Source: Actinomycetota bacterium (GTDB lineage: Bacteria > Actinomycetota > Acidimicrobiia > Acidimicrobiales > Acidimicrobilacustridaceae). Taken from it: 64,000 bases of DNA. Within the stretch, counting starts at the first letter, position 1. The number at the start of each line of letters is the position of its first letter. The notes under the pieces are model-generated. The model saw only the letters and a program-made list of their open reading frames with translations. It was not told the DNA's origin and made no database searches. The stretch spans positions 29,328 to 93,327 of the forward strand of contig JACPNV010000005.1 of NCBI GenBank assembly GCA_016185305.1, given 5' to 3'. The position numbers were made by a program, and so were the translations under genes. Below, piece by piece: positions 18,705 through 29,038 of the stretch.

Positions 18705-19922
18705 GTGCTCCTTTCCCCGCCGCGACAGTGGTTCCGATCGATCGCCGCGGTTGTGCCGGTCGTGCTCGCGCTCTCGGTCTTGCTCGCAGGATGCACGACC
18801 GGTGAGCAGGCGAACGGGTTGCCCCAACCGTCGCAGATCGGCGTCGGGGGGCCAGCCACCACGCTGCGACCGCAGTACCCGCGGGACCTGGTGCCCTACG
18901 GCGGCCTCGGGACCTGGATCGACGTGTTCGACTATGCCCCGAACTACACGGAAGGCTCGCCGGCGATCACGCCGGCCGATCTGAGCGAGATGGCACGGCG
19001 GGGTGTGAAGACGATCTACCTGCAAGCCACGCGCTGGGACGAGGAATCGCCCGACGGCATCGTGGACGAGAAGCTGCTCGGCGAGTTCTTGACCCAGGCC
19101 CACGCGCTCGACATGCGGGTCGTGGGGTGGTACCTGCCCGACTTCAAAGACGTCGACCGTGACGTGGCGCGAACGATGCAGATCGTCGACTTCCGAGCGG
19201 GCGAGCAGCAGTTCGACGGCATCGCGGCCGACATCGAGTACACCCAGGGCGAGCCCGACCCGCAGAAGCGCAACGAGGCGCTCGTGCTGTACTCGCGGAA
19301 GGTGCGCTCGAAGATCGGCGACACGCCGCTCGCCGCAGTCACGTTGACCGCGGTGCACCTCGAGGTCATCAACAAGCGGTTCTGGCCGGACTTCCCCTAC
19401 GCGAAGCTCGCCGGCATCTACGACGTGTGGATGCCGATGGCGTACTGGTCGCAGCGAACCGAGAAGTACCGCGACGGCTACCAGTACGTGAAGGAGAGCG
19501 TCGATCGCCTGCGCAACAACCTCGGCAAGCCCGACGCGGTGGTCGCGCCGGTGGGCGGGATCGCCGACGAGATCACCAACGACGACATCCGCGCCTACGC
19601 GCGCGCCCTGTTCGACGTGGGCGCCATCGGTGGCTCGCTGTACGACTGGGGCACGCTGGCCCCCAACCAGCAGTTCCTGATGCAACGGCAGTTCATCGAC
19701 GGGCCAGGCGCGAAGCTGCCGGCGCCGCCAGCCGTGGGGCCCCACCCGGTGTTCACCGAAGCGGACCTCACGACCACGTCGACCACCACGACCGCTCCAC
19801 CGACGACGACCACGACGCTGGTTGCGACCACAACGGTCGTGCCGGACCCAGGTGCGGGCCCGGCGGCGCCGTCGAGCACCGAGCCGCCGGCACCGACCAC
19901 GACCGTCCCCCCGCCCGGCTGA
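18705..19922 (+). CDS. lipoprotein, TIM-barrel-like, with Thr/Pro-rich C-terminus
   Basis: SVLLAGC lipobox; MARRGVKTIYLQATRWDE...DGIAADIEYTQ...DVWMPMAYW. Confidence 0.65.
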   Translation: MLLSPPRQWFRSIAAVVPVVLALSVLLAGCTTGEQANGLPQPSQIGVGGPATTLRPQYPRDLVPYGGLGTWIDVFDYAPNYTEGSPAITPADLSEMARRGVKTIYLQATRWDEESPDGIVDEKLLGEFLTQAHALDMRVVGWYLPDFKDVDRDVARTMQIVDFRAGEQQFDGIAADIEYTQGEPDPQKRNEALVLYSRKVRSKIGDTPLAAVTLTAVHLEVINKRFWPDFPYAKLAGIYDVWMPMAYWSQRTEKYRDGYQYVKESVDRLRNNLGKPDAVVAPVGGIADEITNDDIRAYARALFDVGAIGGSLYDWGTLAPNQQFLMQRQFIDGPGAKLPAPPAVGPHPVFTEADLTTTSTTTTAPPTTTTTLVATTTVVPDPGAGPAAPSSTEPPAPTTTVPPPG

Positions 19923-19951
19923 TCGCGCGCCGCCAGCCGGCGACGAGCACT

Positions 19952-20866
19952 TCACGGAAGGCCCCAAGCGTCGACCGTGCGCCACACCCGGTACGCGGAC
20001 TCGGGTGGGAGGAGCACCGCGAGGTCGTCGAGCATCTCGGACAGCTCGGGGTAGGGCTCGGCCGCCCACCGGCTGAACATGCCGTCGTCCATCCACGCCG
20101 CGTGCTCGGGGTCGATGCCGGTGACCGGCCACTCGTTGCGCGCGCAGAGCTGGCGGAGCTCGTCCCACGGGTGAAGCGACGCGTACTCGTCGCCCACCCC
20201 GACGAGGTTGTCGACCGCCCACGCGGTGGTGGCGGCGTCGATCGTGCCGAGCTGGCCGATGGCGGGATGCGCGCTGGCGATCTCGGGCCAGGCGGGTGGC
20301 GCGCCGTTGAGCACTCGCTCGACGATGACGTCGCACCACACGAGCGCCCACAGCTCCCGCACATCGCGGTTGGGTGGTGCCGTGGGCACGCCCAAGATGC
20401 GGCGACACACGTCATCAGCCCGGCCGTACTGGCCGCCCGGATCAGGCCAGTGCGCTTCGGGCCGGGCACCGTCTTTGCTCATGACCGCGAGGACTGCGCC
20501 GGCGCGCGTCACGAAGTGGGCCATGCGGATCCGTCCCTCGGGCTTTCGGCGCGATCGGCGGACGATGGTGCCGGACGCGGCCTCGGCGTCGCTCATCGCT
20601 GACCACCGGCCGGTGGCGACGATGCCCGTCGCGAGCCAGTCGGCGGGGGACTTGAAGCCGATGATGCTCGCAACCGGGTCGGCGCCTTCGAGTGGCCTGA
20701 TGGCGACGGCGAGCTTGTCGGGCTCGGGGGGCAAGATGCCAACGGCGAGGACCTCGGGCGCCGGGTCGGGGCTGGCGTCGAGATCGGACACGAGCACGAG
20801 CGCGAGTTGCTCGAGCCGGTCATGGTCAAGGGCGCGAGGCTGCGCCTCGGGCACGGACGTGGACAT
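19952..20866 (-). CDS. conserved hypothetical protein
   Basis: Long ORF with coherent composition; no recognised domain. Confidence 0.55.
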   Translation of the reverse strand: MSTSVPEAQPRALDHDRLEQLALVLVSDLDASPDPAPEVLAVGILPPEPDKLAVAIRPLEGADPVASIIGFKSPADWLATGIVATGRWSAMSDAEAASGTIVRRSRRKPEGRIRMAHFVTRAGAVLAVMSKDGARPEAHWPDPGGQYGRADDVCRRILGVPTAPPNRDVRELWALVWCDVIVERVLNGAPPAWPEIASAHPAIGQLGTIDAATTAWAVDNLVGVGDEYASLHPWDELRQLCARNEWPVTGIDPEHAAWMDDGMFSRWAAEPYPELSEMLDDLAVLLPPESAYRVWRTVDAWGLP

Positions 20867-21108
20867 GGTGGGTCCTTTCGTCGCGATCGCCGGGCGCAGT
20901 CGTCGGCGCAGGTCGTCAGCGATCGAGTGTTTTCGAGGCGATCAGGCGTCGCCGGCCCGGCCACCAGACCGGGCTCGGCGGGATCAAAGGGATCGCGAAC
21001 CTCGATCAGTATGCCGGCGGGGTGTGACAGCGTCCGCGGGGCGATGCTCTGGCGTCCCGGCCAAAGACCCGTCGACGCCAGGTTCACGTTCTTGGAGAAC
21101 GACCCCGG

Positions 21109-22125
21109 TCAGGTGAAGGGCTCGTAGCCCGGAACCTCGGCGAGGGGCGTGGCGACCTGGACCTTGCACTCGGGGTTGCCCTGCAACTTGCCATGCGACC
21201 ACCGCAGCTCGCAGCAGCCGTCGACGAAGGTGCGGTCGCCGTTGGCGAGGTCGTGCACCTCGGCCCGCCAGTTGACCTGGGGCTGCCCCGCGTGCGCGTC
21301 CGCCACGGTGAACCGGCGCAGCTCGAAGCGCTGCCGCCACCGCTGGGTGTCGTCGACGACGAGGCGCACCGGGCGGGTGCCTCTGGTGCCGAGCAACCAG
21401 TACGGGCCGCCGGCGATCCGCAGCATGCGGAAGAGCATCTCCACTCGCTGGCGGGCGGTGGCCGCGTCGAGCCGGCGCCGCCACCGCCGGGCCGTCTCCT
21501 CCGACACGGCCCGGCAGAGGTCGTCATAGGAGGCCTGTTCCTTGGCCGTCGCGGCGATCGAAGCTCGCATCACCTTCTTCAGCACGGCGCGATGTTCGGG
21601 CTCGACATCGCGGACGTCACGGGGCAGGTCCTGAACGTGGTGCCGGCCTCGAACAGCCTCGTAGTACGCCTGTAGCTCGCGTGGCGCGACCTCTTCGTAC
21701 CACGACGTCCGGCCGAGCGAGCCGTCGCCGGCCAGCAACTCGTCCGCCAACGTGGACGGCGCCGTGCTCAGCACGCACGTCGAGTCGTATTTGGCCTGGA
21801 TGAAGTAGACACGATCGACCGTGAGATCGCGCGGGACATCGGACGTCCACACGGCCTGGGTACCGCCGACCCACTCGACGTGTTCGGGCTGGCGACCGCG
21901 CAGCACGACCGTTCAGAACGTGCGGCCGTTGTCGAGTGCTCGAAGCAACAGATCGCGGTCGCGGTGCCCAGTCGCGACGATCGGGAGGACGACCGGGCGC
22001 CACTCTTCGGCGGCGATCCCGGGTACCTCGAGGTTCTCGATGCTTCCGGGCCACGCGTGAGACGGCTCGTAGAACAGGCCGAGCGCGGTGCCCAGCTCGG
22101 TGAGCTTGGTGCGGGCCGAGCTCAC
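21109..22125 (-). pseudogene. hypothetical protein split by in-frame TGA (21913-21915), or two adjacent ORFs
   Basis: ...LLRALDNGRTF*TVVLRGRQPEHVEWVGGTQAVW... same frame on both sides of TGA. Confidence 0.5.
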
Positions 22126-22328
22126 CGATCGTCACGAGCCAGCGAGGGGGTCGACCCCGAGGCGGCGAAGAGGTCGGGTCCAGGACGACCCGGAGGTGAG
22201 GAGGTGGATCGGCCGAGCCGCGGCCGCGTTCGGATCACCAGTCTCGCTTCCGCGTCGCGGCCGGATGGCGGGGCTGTCGGGAACAACTGGCCGGTCATCG
22301 TAGGCCGGGTGCGCACGTGCTGGCCGTC

Positions 22329-23732
22329 TTACAGCTTGACGGCGGCGAGAGATGCCACCTCGCTGCGCTCGCCATGGGTCAGGCGGATGTGGCCGAAGCA
22401 GGTCTCGCCCGCGAAGGCATCGATCAGCACGGCGATGGCGTTGTTGTGCTCGGAGAGATAGGGCGCGTCGATCTGGGACGTATCGCCCGTGAACACGACC
22501 TTGGTGCCGTCGCCCACCCGGGTGAGGATCGTCTTCAGCGTCGTGGGCTCGAGATTCTGCGCTTCGTCCACGATCATGAAGCTTCCGTGGAGCGAGCGGC
22601 CCCGGAGGTAGGTGACGGCTTCCAGCGACAGCTTGTCGCGCGCGGTCATCTCGTCGAGAACGGCGCGTGCGTCGGCATGGCTCCGGGTGTCGGTCAGCGC
22701 GACGAGCGCATCGTGGACCGCGGTCATCCACGGGTCGAGCTTGGCCTCGAGGTCGCCGGGAAGGAAGCCGAGCTCGGCGCGACCGACTGGCACGACCGGC
22801 CGGTAGACCGACAGCTTGTCGTAGCTCGCCGACTCCATCACCTGTTCGAGCCCGGCGGCCAGGGCGAGGATCGTCTTGCCGGTGCCAGCCATGCCATCGA
22901 GCGCGACGACGGTGACCGCGGGGTCGAGCAGCAGGTCGAGCGCGAACTGCTGCTCTTTGGACCGCGGCCGAAGCCCCCATGCCTCAGGTGCGCGGGTGAC
23001 GGTGACGAGCCGATCGCCGTGCCGCCGTATGAGGGCGGACTGGCTTCCCGCTTGGCACACCGCGAACTCGTTGACCTCTAGGCACGCGAGCGCCTCGTGG
23101 TCGAAGCCGAGATCGGAAACCGCGATGCCCTGGGGAGCGTGGTAGAGGTGGTCGATGAGCTCGCCGGACACGCTCGCCGTGAGCCATCCGCTCGACCGCA
23201 CCTGATCGGCGTCGCGCCGACCGAGCCGCTGGTGCTCGATCGCGATCAGACCGACCTGGGCGGCCTTGATGCGAAGGGCCGCGTCGTTGGAGACGACGAG
23301 CGTCGTCTCGCCGGTGTGCGATCGCTGCCCGAGCGCCGCGGCCAGGATGCGATTGTCAGGCCGCCGCGGGTCGAGGCCCTTCGACGCCACCTCGTCGAGC
23401 AGGAGACCGTTGGTCTCGATGCGGATCGTGCCGCCACCCGGCAACGTCACCTCGTGCCGGATGTCGCCACCGTTGGCTTGGCGCAGGTCTTCCAGCGTGC
23501 GGATGACCTCGCGGGCTGACCGGCCGACGTCGTCCATCCGGCTCTTCAGCTGATCGAGCTCTTCGATGACGACGAGGGGGATGACCGCGTCCGCGTCGGG
23601 GAACGCGAACACCGAGTCGGGGTCGGAGATGAGCACCGACGTGTCGAGCACGACTCGGCGAGCGATCGGAGAGCTGGTGCTCGCCTCCTCGGTGCGCGCG
23701 GAACGGACGATGGGCGGGAGAACGTCGGTCAC
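22329..23732 (-). CDS. PIN-domain + PhoH-like ATPase
   Basis: RRVVLDTSVLISDPDSVFAF (PIN) and ALDGMAGTGKTILALAAGLEQ, MIVDEAQNLEPTTLKTILTRVG, FTGDTSQID. Confidence 0.92.
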   Translation of the reverse strand: MTDVLPPIVRSARTEEASTSSPIARRVVLDTSVLISDPDSVFAFPDADAVIPLVVIEELDQLKSRMDDVGRSAREVIRTLEDLRQANGGDIRHEVTLPGGGTIRIETNGLLLDEVASKGLDPRRPDNRILAAALGQRSHTGETTLVVSNDAALRIKAAQVGLIAIEHQRLGRRDADQVRSSGWLTASVSGELIDHLYHAPQGIAVSDLGFDHEALACLEVNEFAVCQAGSQSALIRRHGDRLVTVTRAPEAWGLRPRSKEQQFALDLLLDPAVTVVALDGMAGTGKTILALAAGLEQVMESASYDKLSVYRPVVPVGRAELGFLPGDLEAKLDPWMTAVHDALVALTDTRSHADARAVLDEMTARDKLSLEAVTYLRGRSLHGSFMIVDEAQNLEPTTLKTILTRVGDGTKVVFTGDTSQIDAPYLSEHNNAIAVLIDAFAGETCFGHIRLTHGERSEVASLAAVKL

Positions 23733-23924
23733 GTCATGCCCTCGGGGTCAGGCACCACGGTGCACGGGCTGATCACTGGCAGGGTCGGCTCCGCATCAGA
23801 TCTGGCCGACGGTTCCCGTTCGAGCGTGGTGCAGGGATGGTCACCGCCGACCATGAAACACCGCTCGTCTCACCAACCGGTGGATGGTGCGGAGAGTTCA
23901 CCTGCCGGCAACACGCGCGCAAGA

Positions 23925-24359
23925 GTGTTGCCCGTGCCTGCCACCAAGTCGTGTGCGTTCTGCGCCATCGTCGACCGCACGACGCCGGCACACGTCGTCC
24001 TCGACGCCGACGAGCTCCTCGGCTTCCTCGACGCGCGGCCGCTGTTCCCCGGCCACACGCTGCTGATCCCCAAGGCCCATCACGTCACCCTGCCCGAGCT
24101 GCCCGCCGGGCTCGTCGGGCCCCTGTTCTCCGCGGCGCAACGGTTGGCGACGGCGATGGTGGACGGCCTGGGTGCCGCCGGGTCGTTCGTCGCGGTCAAC
24201 AACACGGTGAGCCAGAGCGTGCCGCACCTCCACGTCCACGTCGTCCCGCGCAACCGCAAGGACGGCCTGCGCGGCTTCTTCTGGCCGCGCACAACCTATG
24301 ACGACGACGAGCACGCGGCCGCCGTCGCCCGCCGCTTGCGCGACGCACTCGACGGTTGA
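23925..24359 (+). CDS. HIT family protein
   Basis: SCAFCAIVDRTTPAHVV and SVPHLHVHVVPR histidine triad. Confidence 0.9.
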   Translation: MLPVPATKSCAFCAIVDRTTPAHVVLDADELLGFLDARPLFPGHTLLIPKAHHVTLPELPAGLVGPLFSAAQRLATAMVDGLGAAGSFVAVNNTVSQSVPHLHVHVVPRNRKDGLRGFFWPRTTYDDDEHAAAVARRLRDALDG

Positions 24360-24360
24360 G

Positions 24361-26904
24361 TCAGCCGCACCGGGTTGTCACGTAGGCCTGGATGGTCTGC
24401 GATGCCTGCGCGGTCTCGGCCGTCTCGGGTAGTCGGTTCGGGTTCGCGCTCGCGATGGTGCCGGCCTCGGTCGCGGTCGCGACGGTGTCGTCGCCCGAGT
24501 CGAGGCCGAGCGCTCTCGACCAGTAGGCGAGGCGGGTCTCGACCTCGTTGTTGAGTCCCGGTTCGAGTGTCTGCACCTGCATGCCCGCGGCCTGCAGCTC
24601 GTTGAACACCGCTTCGCCCTGGCTCCGCGTGCGGAAGGCGGCGGCCGACGCCGCCAGCTCGTTGAGACCGAACGTGCGGACAGCGGCGCAGACCGCCTCG
24701 CCCGGCCCGGCGAGGCCGGCCAGCTTCAACAGCTCAGGACCGATGAGCTCCTCGGCGACGAGGGCGCCGCCGCCGTCGCTCAGATGCACACCATCGGGAC
24801 GGTAGAGCCGGCCGTCAGGGTCGCGGGTCGCCAGCCAGCCCGCGAGATCGACGACGGCCACCTTGTCGGGTCGCAGCTCGGCCACCTTGGCGATGAGCTC
24901 GTTGAGCCGCGCCGCCCGGGCCGGATCCGACGCCTGGCCGAGTTGGGGCCGGGCGTCGTACTGCGTGCCCGCGAGCACCGGCGGCATCGTCAGCCACACC
25001 ACCTTGGCGCCCTTGCTCGACAGCGTGTCGGAGATGGCGAGCAGTTGCTCGAGGTAGTACAGCTCGACCTCGGGCACACCGATGGCCCGCCACTGGTCGT
25101 CTCCCGGGACGCGACGGTTGGCCAACTCGAGCAGGCCGGGCGTGACGATCGTGAACGTGGGCGCGCCCGGTTCGAGCGTGTCGGACCACTCCTGTTGCAG
25201 CTGAGCGCAGCTCGCTGGCGTGTCGCCCGTCGTGGCACCGAGCTGCCACGCGCCACCGGGCACGACGCCGCAACCAACGGCGAAGCGTCCCTGCCGGCTC
25301 ACGGCCCGGTTGGTGGACTCGACCCACTTGGTCAGCCCCCGCTGGATGGGTATGGCGGTGGAGTCGCCGAACACGGCGAACACGGGAACCGTGGCCGGGC
25401 CGTTGCCGACCGCAACGCCGGCAGCGGTGTACGGCTGGGAGAGATCGATCGCCGGCGCCGGCGCGTTGTTCGCCGTGGCCATCGTCGTGAACATGATCAC
25501 CGCGATCGTCCCGCCGATCGCGGCGCGAGGCGTGAACCCGTAGAGGCGGCGCCCGTCGCGGGCCGGAACCTCGATGAAGCGGTGGGCCGCGACGGCGAGG
25601 GCGGCGATGACGGCCATCCGCACCGCGAACAGCACGGCCGCCGGGAGGCGAGCCCGCTCGGGGCTCAGGAACAAGATGACCGGCAGGGCGAAGACGTACA
25701 GACCGAGCGAGAGCTTCCCGACCTCCTGCAGCGGTCGGATGGCGAGCGCGGTCGCCAGGAGGCTTCGAGGCACCAAGCACCCGGCTATGACCGCTGCGGA
25801 CACGAGCGCGTAGGCGATCAGTCCGCCCGAGTACACCCAGGGCGAGCTGATCGGCGTGACCAGCCACAGCGCGACCAGCGCGACTGCCCCGATCGAACCG
25901 ATCAGCGCGACCGTCGGCGCGAACCTCGACGAGCCCAGCGCGGGACGGTGCACGACCACGACGGCGAGCAGCGCGCCGAGGAGGATCTCCGAGGCACGGG
26001 TGTCGGTTCCGAAGTAGATGCGCGACTGGGAGTAGCCGAACGCGAGCGTGGTGCCGATCGACAAGACAAGGAGGATGACGGCAACGAGCGTGAAGGATCG
26101 CACGGCTTCTGCGGCGTTCGTGCCCTCCCGCCTTGCTCGACCTCGCCGCGCGGAAGCGGTCGCGCCCAAGATGGTGAGCAGCACGACGAGGTTGGCTTGC
26201 TCGGCGACGGCCAGGCTCCAGTAGGGCCGGGTCGCGGACGGGCTTGCGAGCAGTGACAGGTAGGACTGGCTCTGCGCGATGTCGCGCCAGTTGGCGGTGA
26301 AGGTCAACGACGTGACGACATCGCCGAAGAGGTCGTTGATCTGTCCCACGTCGCCCACCGCCACCGTGTAGGCGACGGCGGCGGCGACTCCGAGGACGGC
26401 GATCGGGAGCAGCCGCTCGAGCCGGACGCGCACGGCTTCGCCGAAGGGCAACGGCTCGTCGTTGAGCAACCGACTGAGCAGGTTGCGGGTGACGAGGAAC
26501 CCGGTGAGCGTCAGGAAGGTCGAGATGGCGAGGAAGCCTCCGCCGGCCAGCGGTACGTCCGCCAGGAACAGCAGCACCGCGATGATGGCAACGCCACGAA
26601 GGCCATCGAGCGCAGGTTCGCGGGCCAGGCGCGCCGAGACCCGGGCCGCGACGACCGCCTGGTGTTCGAACACGTTCGACGCGAAGAGCGCGCCCGGGTC
26701 GAAGGCGTCGGTGAGCTCGGGCTCGCCGCCTGCTTCGGTGTCAAGCGCCGCCGGCGCTGGCGATCGAGCCGGTCGGCCCGCTGGTTGGTGCCGCCGCGGC
26801 CGTGCCCGTCGGGCTTCTTCGCCCGGCGACGGTTCGAAGCCGCTGAAGTCGAACAGCGGCCTGGTCTCGTTGGTCGGACCCTCGCGCCCCGCGGGCGAGC
26901 TCAT
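24361..26904 (-). CDS. OafA/YrhL-type acyltransferase with C-terminal SGNH-like domain
   Basis: LDGLRGVAIIAVLLFLADVPLAGGGFLAISTFLTLTGFLVTRNLL; FAVFGDSTA; DGVHLSDGGG. Confidence 0.85.
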   Translation of the reverse strand: MSSPAGREGPTNETRPLFDFSGFEPSPGEEARRARPRRHQPAGRPARSPAPAALDTEAGGEPELTDAFDPGALFASNVFEHQAVVAARVSARLAREPALDGLRGVAIIAVLLFLADVPLAGGGFLAISTFLTLTGFLVTRNLLSRLLNDEPLPFGEAVRVRLERLLPIAVLGVAAAVAYTVAVGDVGQINDLFGDVVTSLTFTANWRDIAQSQSYLSLLASPSATRPYWSLAVAEQANLVVLLTILGATASARRGRARREGTNAAEAVRSFTLVAVILLVLSIGTTLAFGYSQSRIYFGTDTRASEILLGALLAVVVVHRPALGSSRFAPTVALIGSIGAVALVALWLVTPISSPWVYSGGLIAYALVSAAVIAGCLVPRSLLATALAIRPLQEVGKLSLGLYVFALPVILFLSPERARLPAAVLFAVRMAVIAALAVAAHRFIEVPARDGRRLYGFTPRAAIGGTIAVIMFTTMATANNAPAPAIDLSQPYTAAGVAVGNGPATVPVFAVFGDSTAIPIQRGLTKWVESTNRAVSRQGRFAVGCGVVPGGAWQLGATTGDTPASCAQLQQEWSDTLEPGAPTFTIVTPGLLELANRRVPGDDQWRAIGVPEVELYYLEQLLAISDTLSSKGAKVVWLTMPPVLAGTQYDARPQLGQASDPARAARLNELIAKVAELRPDKVAVVDLAGWLATRDPDGRLYRPDGVHLSDGGGALVAEELIGPELLKLAGLAGPGEAVCAAVRTFGLNELAASAAAFRTRSQGEAVFNELQAAGMQVQTLEPGLNNEVETRLAYWSRALGLDSGDDTVATATEAGTIASANPNRLPETAETAQASQTIQAYVTTRCG

Positions 26905-27195
26905 GTGATCTGGCGCTCGCGAGGCGAGCGAGCCGCGCCGTCACGCGCCGCATTGCACGCCGCAGCTCGCGGGCACGGGGCAAGCACGATCGTTGCCATG
27001 GCCCGCGCGACTGTACCGGGGGACGGCTGGTTGGTCCGGCCGCCGGCCGGTGCCGAGGGCACGGCCGAAGGGTCGAGCGGGCGCCATTGTCATGCCCCCG
27101 TTCTTGATGGCGGCATGGGTTGTGTGGCCGAGTTGCGTGGGTTGGTGGCAGAGAGGTTGGGTCGCTCAGAAGCGGCACCCCGAGACCGCAGGAAT

Positions 27196-27214
27196 CTGTT
27201 GCAGTCTGCTACAG
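27196..27214. promoter_or_regulatory. candidate operator: inverted repeat CTGTTGCAG-T-CTGCTACAG
   Basis: 8 of 9 bp dyad, 20 bp upstream of the antitoxin GTG, followed by AAGGAGG SD. Confidence 0.5.
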
Positions 27215-27234
27215 TCCCGGCAAGGAGGTTCGCC

Positions 27235-27609
27235 GTGGCGACGACATCACCCACCCGCATCGATGACGAGCTCTACGCCTCCGCCAAGGTCATCGGCCCG
27301 ATGATGAGCCGGAGCGCGGCGCAGCAGATCACCCACTGGGCGCGCATCGGAAGAGAGATCGAGGCGGCGGACAGCATCTCGCAGCGCGCGATCGCCGAGG
27401 TTCTCGCCGGGCAGCGAGCCTACGACGCCTTGAGCGCGCAAGAGCAAGCCGTGGTTCGGGCGGAGTGGGTCGAACGGATCGAAGCTCGACGAGATGTCCT
27501 CGACCTTGCGCAAGAGTTCACCGAGCAGGGCCGCTCCTACGTCGAGCTCGACGACGACGGCCGGGTCGTTCGCCGCCACGCCGGCGAGGATCGCTCGGAC
27601 ACCGTCTGA
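27235..27609 (+). CDS. ParD-like type II antitoxin
   Basis: TSPTRIDDELYASAKVIGPMMSRSAAQQITHWARIGREIE; strong SD AAGGAGG; immediately upstream of zeta toxin. Confidence 0.75.
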   Translation: MATTSPTRIDDELYASAKVIGPMMSRSAAQQITHWARIGREIEAADSISQRAIAEVLAGQRAYDALSAQEQAVVRAEWVERIEARRDVLDLAQEFTEQGRSYVELDDDGRVVRRHAGEDRSDTV

Positions 27610-27614
27610 CACAC

Positions 27615-28196
27615 GTGTCCGATCCGGTCCTGCATGTCTTCGCCGGTCCGAACGGGGCGGGCAAGACGACCTTCTACGACAAGGTCTTGCGCCCCGTCAC
27701 GCACCTCGAGTTCGTGAATGCCGACCTGATCGCCGCGGACCGCTGGGCAGGTGCGGCGATGGAGCACGCATACGAGGCTGCCGAACTTGCCGCCGCGGCC
27801 CGGGCGCGCTTCTTGCAGTCGCGCCGGTCCTTCGTCGCCGAGACGGTGTTCTCGCACGAGTCGAAGGTGGCTTTGCTCCGCGAGGCAGCCCGATGCGGGT
27901 ACCGCGTGACGTTGCACATCATGCTGATTTCCGAGGAGCTCGCTGTCGCGCGAGTCGCGGACCGACTCGCCAACGGGGGACACGACGTTCCCGAGAACAA
28001 GGTGCGCGAACGATTCAAGCGGCTCTGGCGGCACCTGACCGATGCGATCGTCCTGGTCGACGAAGCCCGCGTGTACGACAACGCCAAGGCGACTGAGCCC
28101 TACCGGCTCGTCGCCGTGTACGTAGACGGGCACGCGACCGTTCCGCCGGACTGGCCAGCGTGGACGCCAGCCGACCTTCGCGCCGCGGGCCGCTGA
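27615..28196 (+). CDS. zeta toxin family protein
   Basis: VLHVFAGPNGAGKTTFYDKVL Walker A; FVNADLIAADRW; FVAETVFSHESKVALL. Confidence 0.88.
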   Translation: MSDPVLHVFAGPNGAGKTTFYDKVLRPVTHLEFVNADLIAADRWAGAAMEHAYEAAELAAAARARFLQSRRSFVAETVFSHESKVALLREAARCGYRVTLHIMLISEELAVARVADRLANGGHDVPENKVRERFKRLWRHLTDAIVLVDEARVYDNAKATEPYRLVAVYVDGHATVPPDWPAWTPADLRAAGR

Positions 28197-28301
28197 CCAT
28201 CCGGCCCGACCCTCCCGGCTCCCGAGCGACCTCACGAACCTCACAGGCAGAAAGCAGACCCCAACCGGGGGCCTAGCATCCGCCGTGGGTAGCAGCGGGC
28301 A

Positions 28302-28757
28302 TCAGCCGAGGGAACGCAGCGTCGAGTCGATCTCGGTGCTGAGCAGGTACAGGTCGAAGTTGTCGAGGTCTGCAGGGTCGAACGGATGGAAGCCGAGGGG
28401 CTCGTTCACCTCAACGGCGGTGGCGAGGACGTGCGCGACGAGCGCCGTTCCGACGCTCCGCCCGGCGAGGGACCTGTCCACCGGGAGACGCCCGATCAGC
28501 AGAGCCGGAGTCGGATCAGGCGCATGCTTCGCGATGACGGCGCGGCGCTGCGGTCGATGCTGGTCATCGGCACGCTCACGTAGGCACCCACCACGGCGTC
28601 CGCATCGGCGATCACCCAGGTCGCCGCGGTGTTCCGCCGGCGGTTCTGGGGTCGAGTAGCGGCGCAGCCATTCATCGAGCTCCGGCTCGCCGGAGTCGAA
28701 CGCCGAGCGCTCGTGGACCTCGGGGTCGAGCGGCTCGGGCTGGCGAAGTTCAGTCAA
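28302..28757 (-). pseudogene. decayed GNAT-type toxin-like acetyltransferase
   Basis: HERSAFDSGEPELDEWLRRY and KHAPDPTPALLIGRLPVDRSLAGRSVGTALV in one frame; ATWVIADADAVVGAYVSVPMTSIDRSAAPSS in another; region before LGFHPFDP shortened. Confidence 0.75.
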
Positions 28758-29038
28758 GCCAGCGGAACTTCCGAGGCCGCTGCAACGCCGTGGCGAGGCG
28801 CTGGTTCACCGCCGCTGGGGCGGCGAGCGCCTCGGGGAAGGCGGCCGCGGCGCTGGGAGGGGGCAAGAACGCCGACGCCGACACATGGGGCGCCTCGGCG
28901 GCGCGCTCCAACAGGCGCTTCTCCGCTGGGTCGACACGTCACGAACCTCACCAGTCCTGGAATCCGCCCCCCTCGGAAAACGGGGGGAGACGTTCTGGCA
29001 GCAACGTGCGGACGAATTGGCGGTACAGTGTGGACGAT

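Noticed and set aside
20593-21087. 164-aa minus-strand ORF extending upstream of the 20866 start
   Set aside because: Different frame from the supported protein and composition unlike a real protein; leader region more likely.
21913-21915. Selenocysteine at the in-frame TGA
   Set aside because: No known selenoprotein motif around it and no obvious SECIS-like hairpin; simple nonsense or separate ORFs more likely. Kept only as a check item.
28201-28960. Similar short strings CTCACGAACCTCACAG (28.23 kb) and GTCACGAACCTCACCAG (28.94 kb) as flanking repeats of the dead GNAT gene
   Set aside because: Only ~14 nt, imperfect, and not at clear element boundaries; could be chance in this composition.
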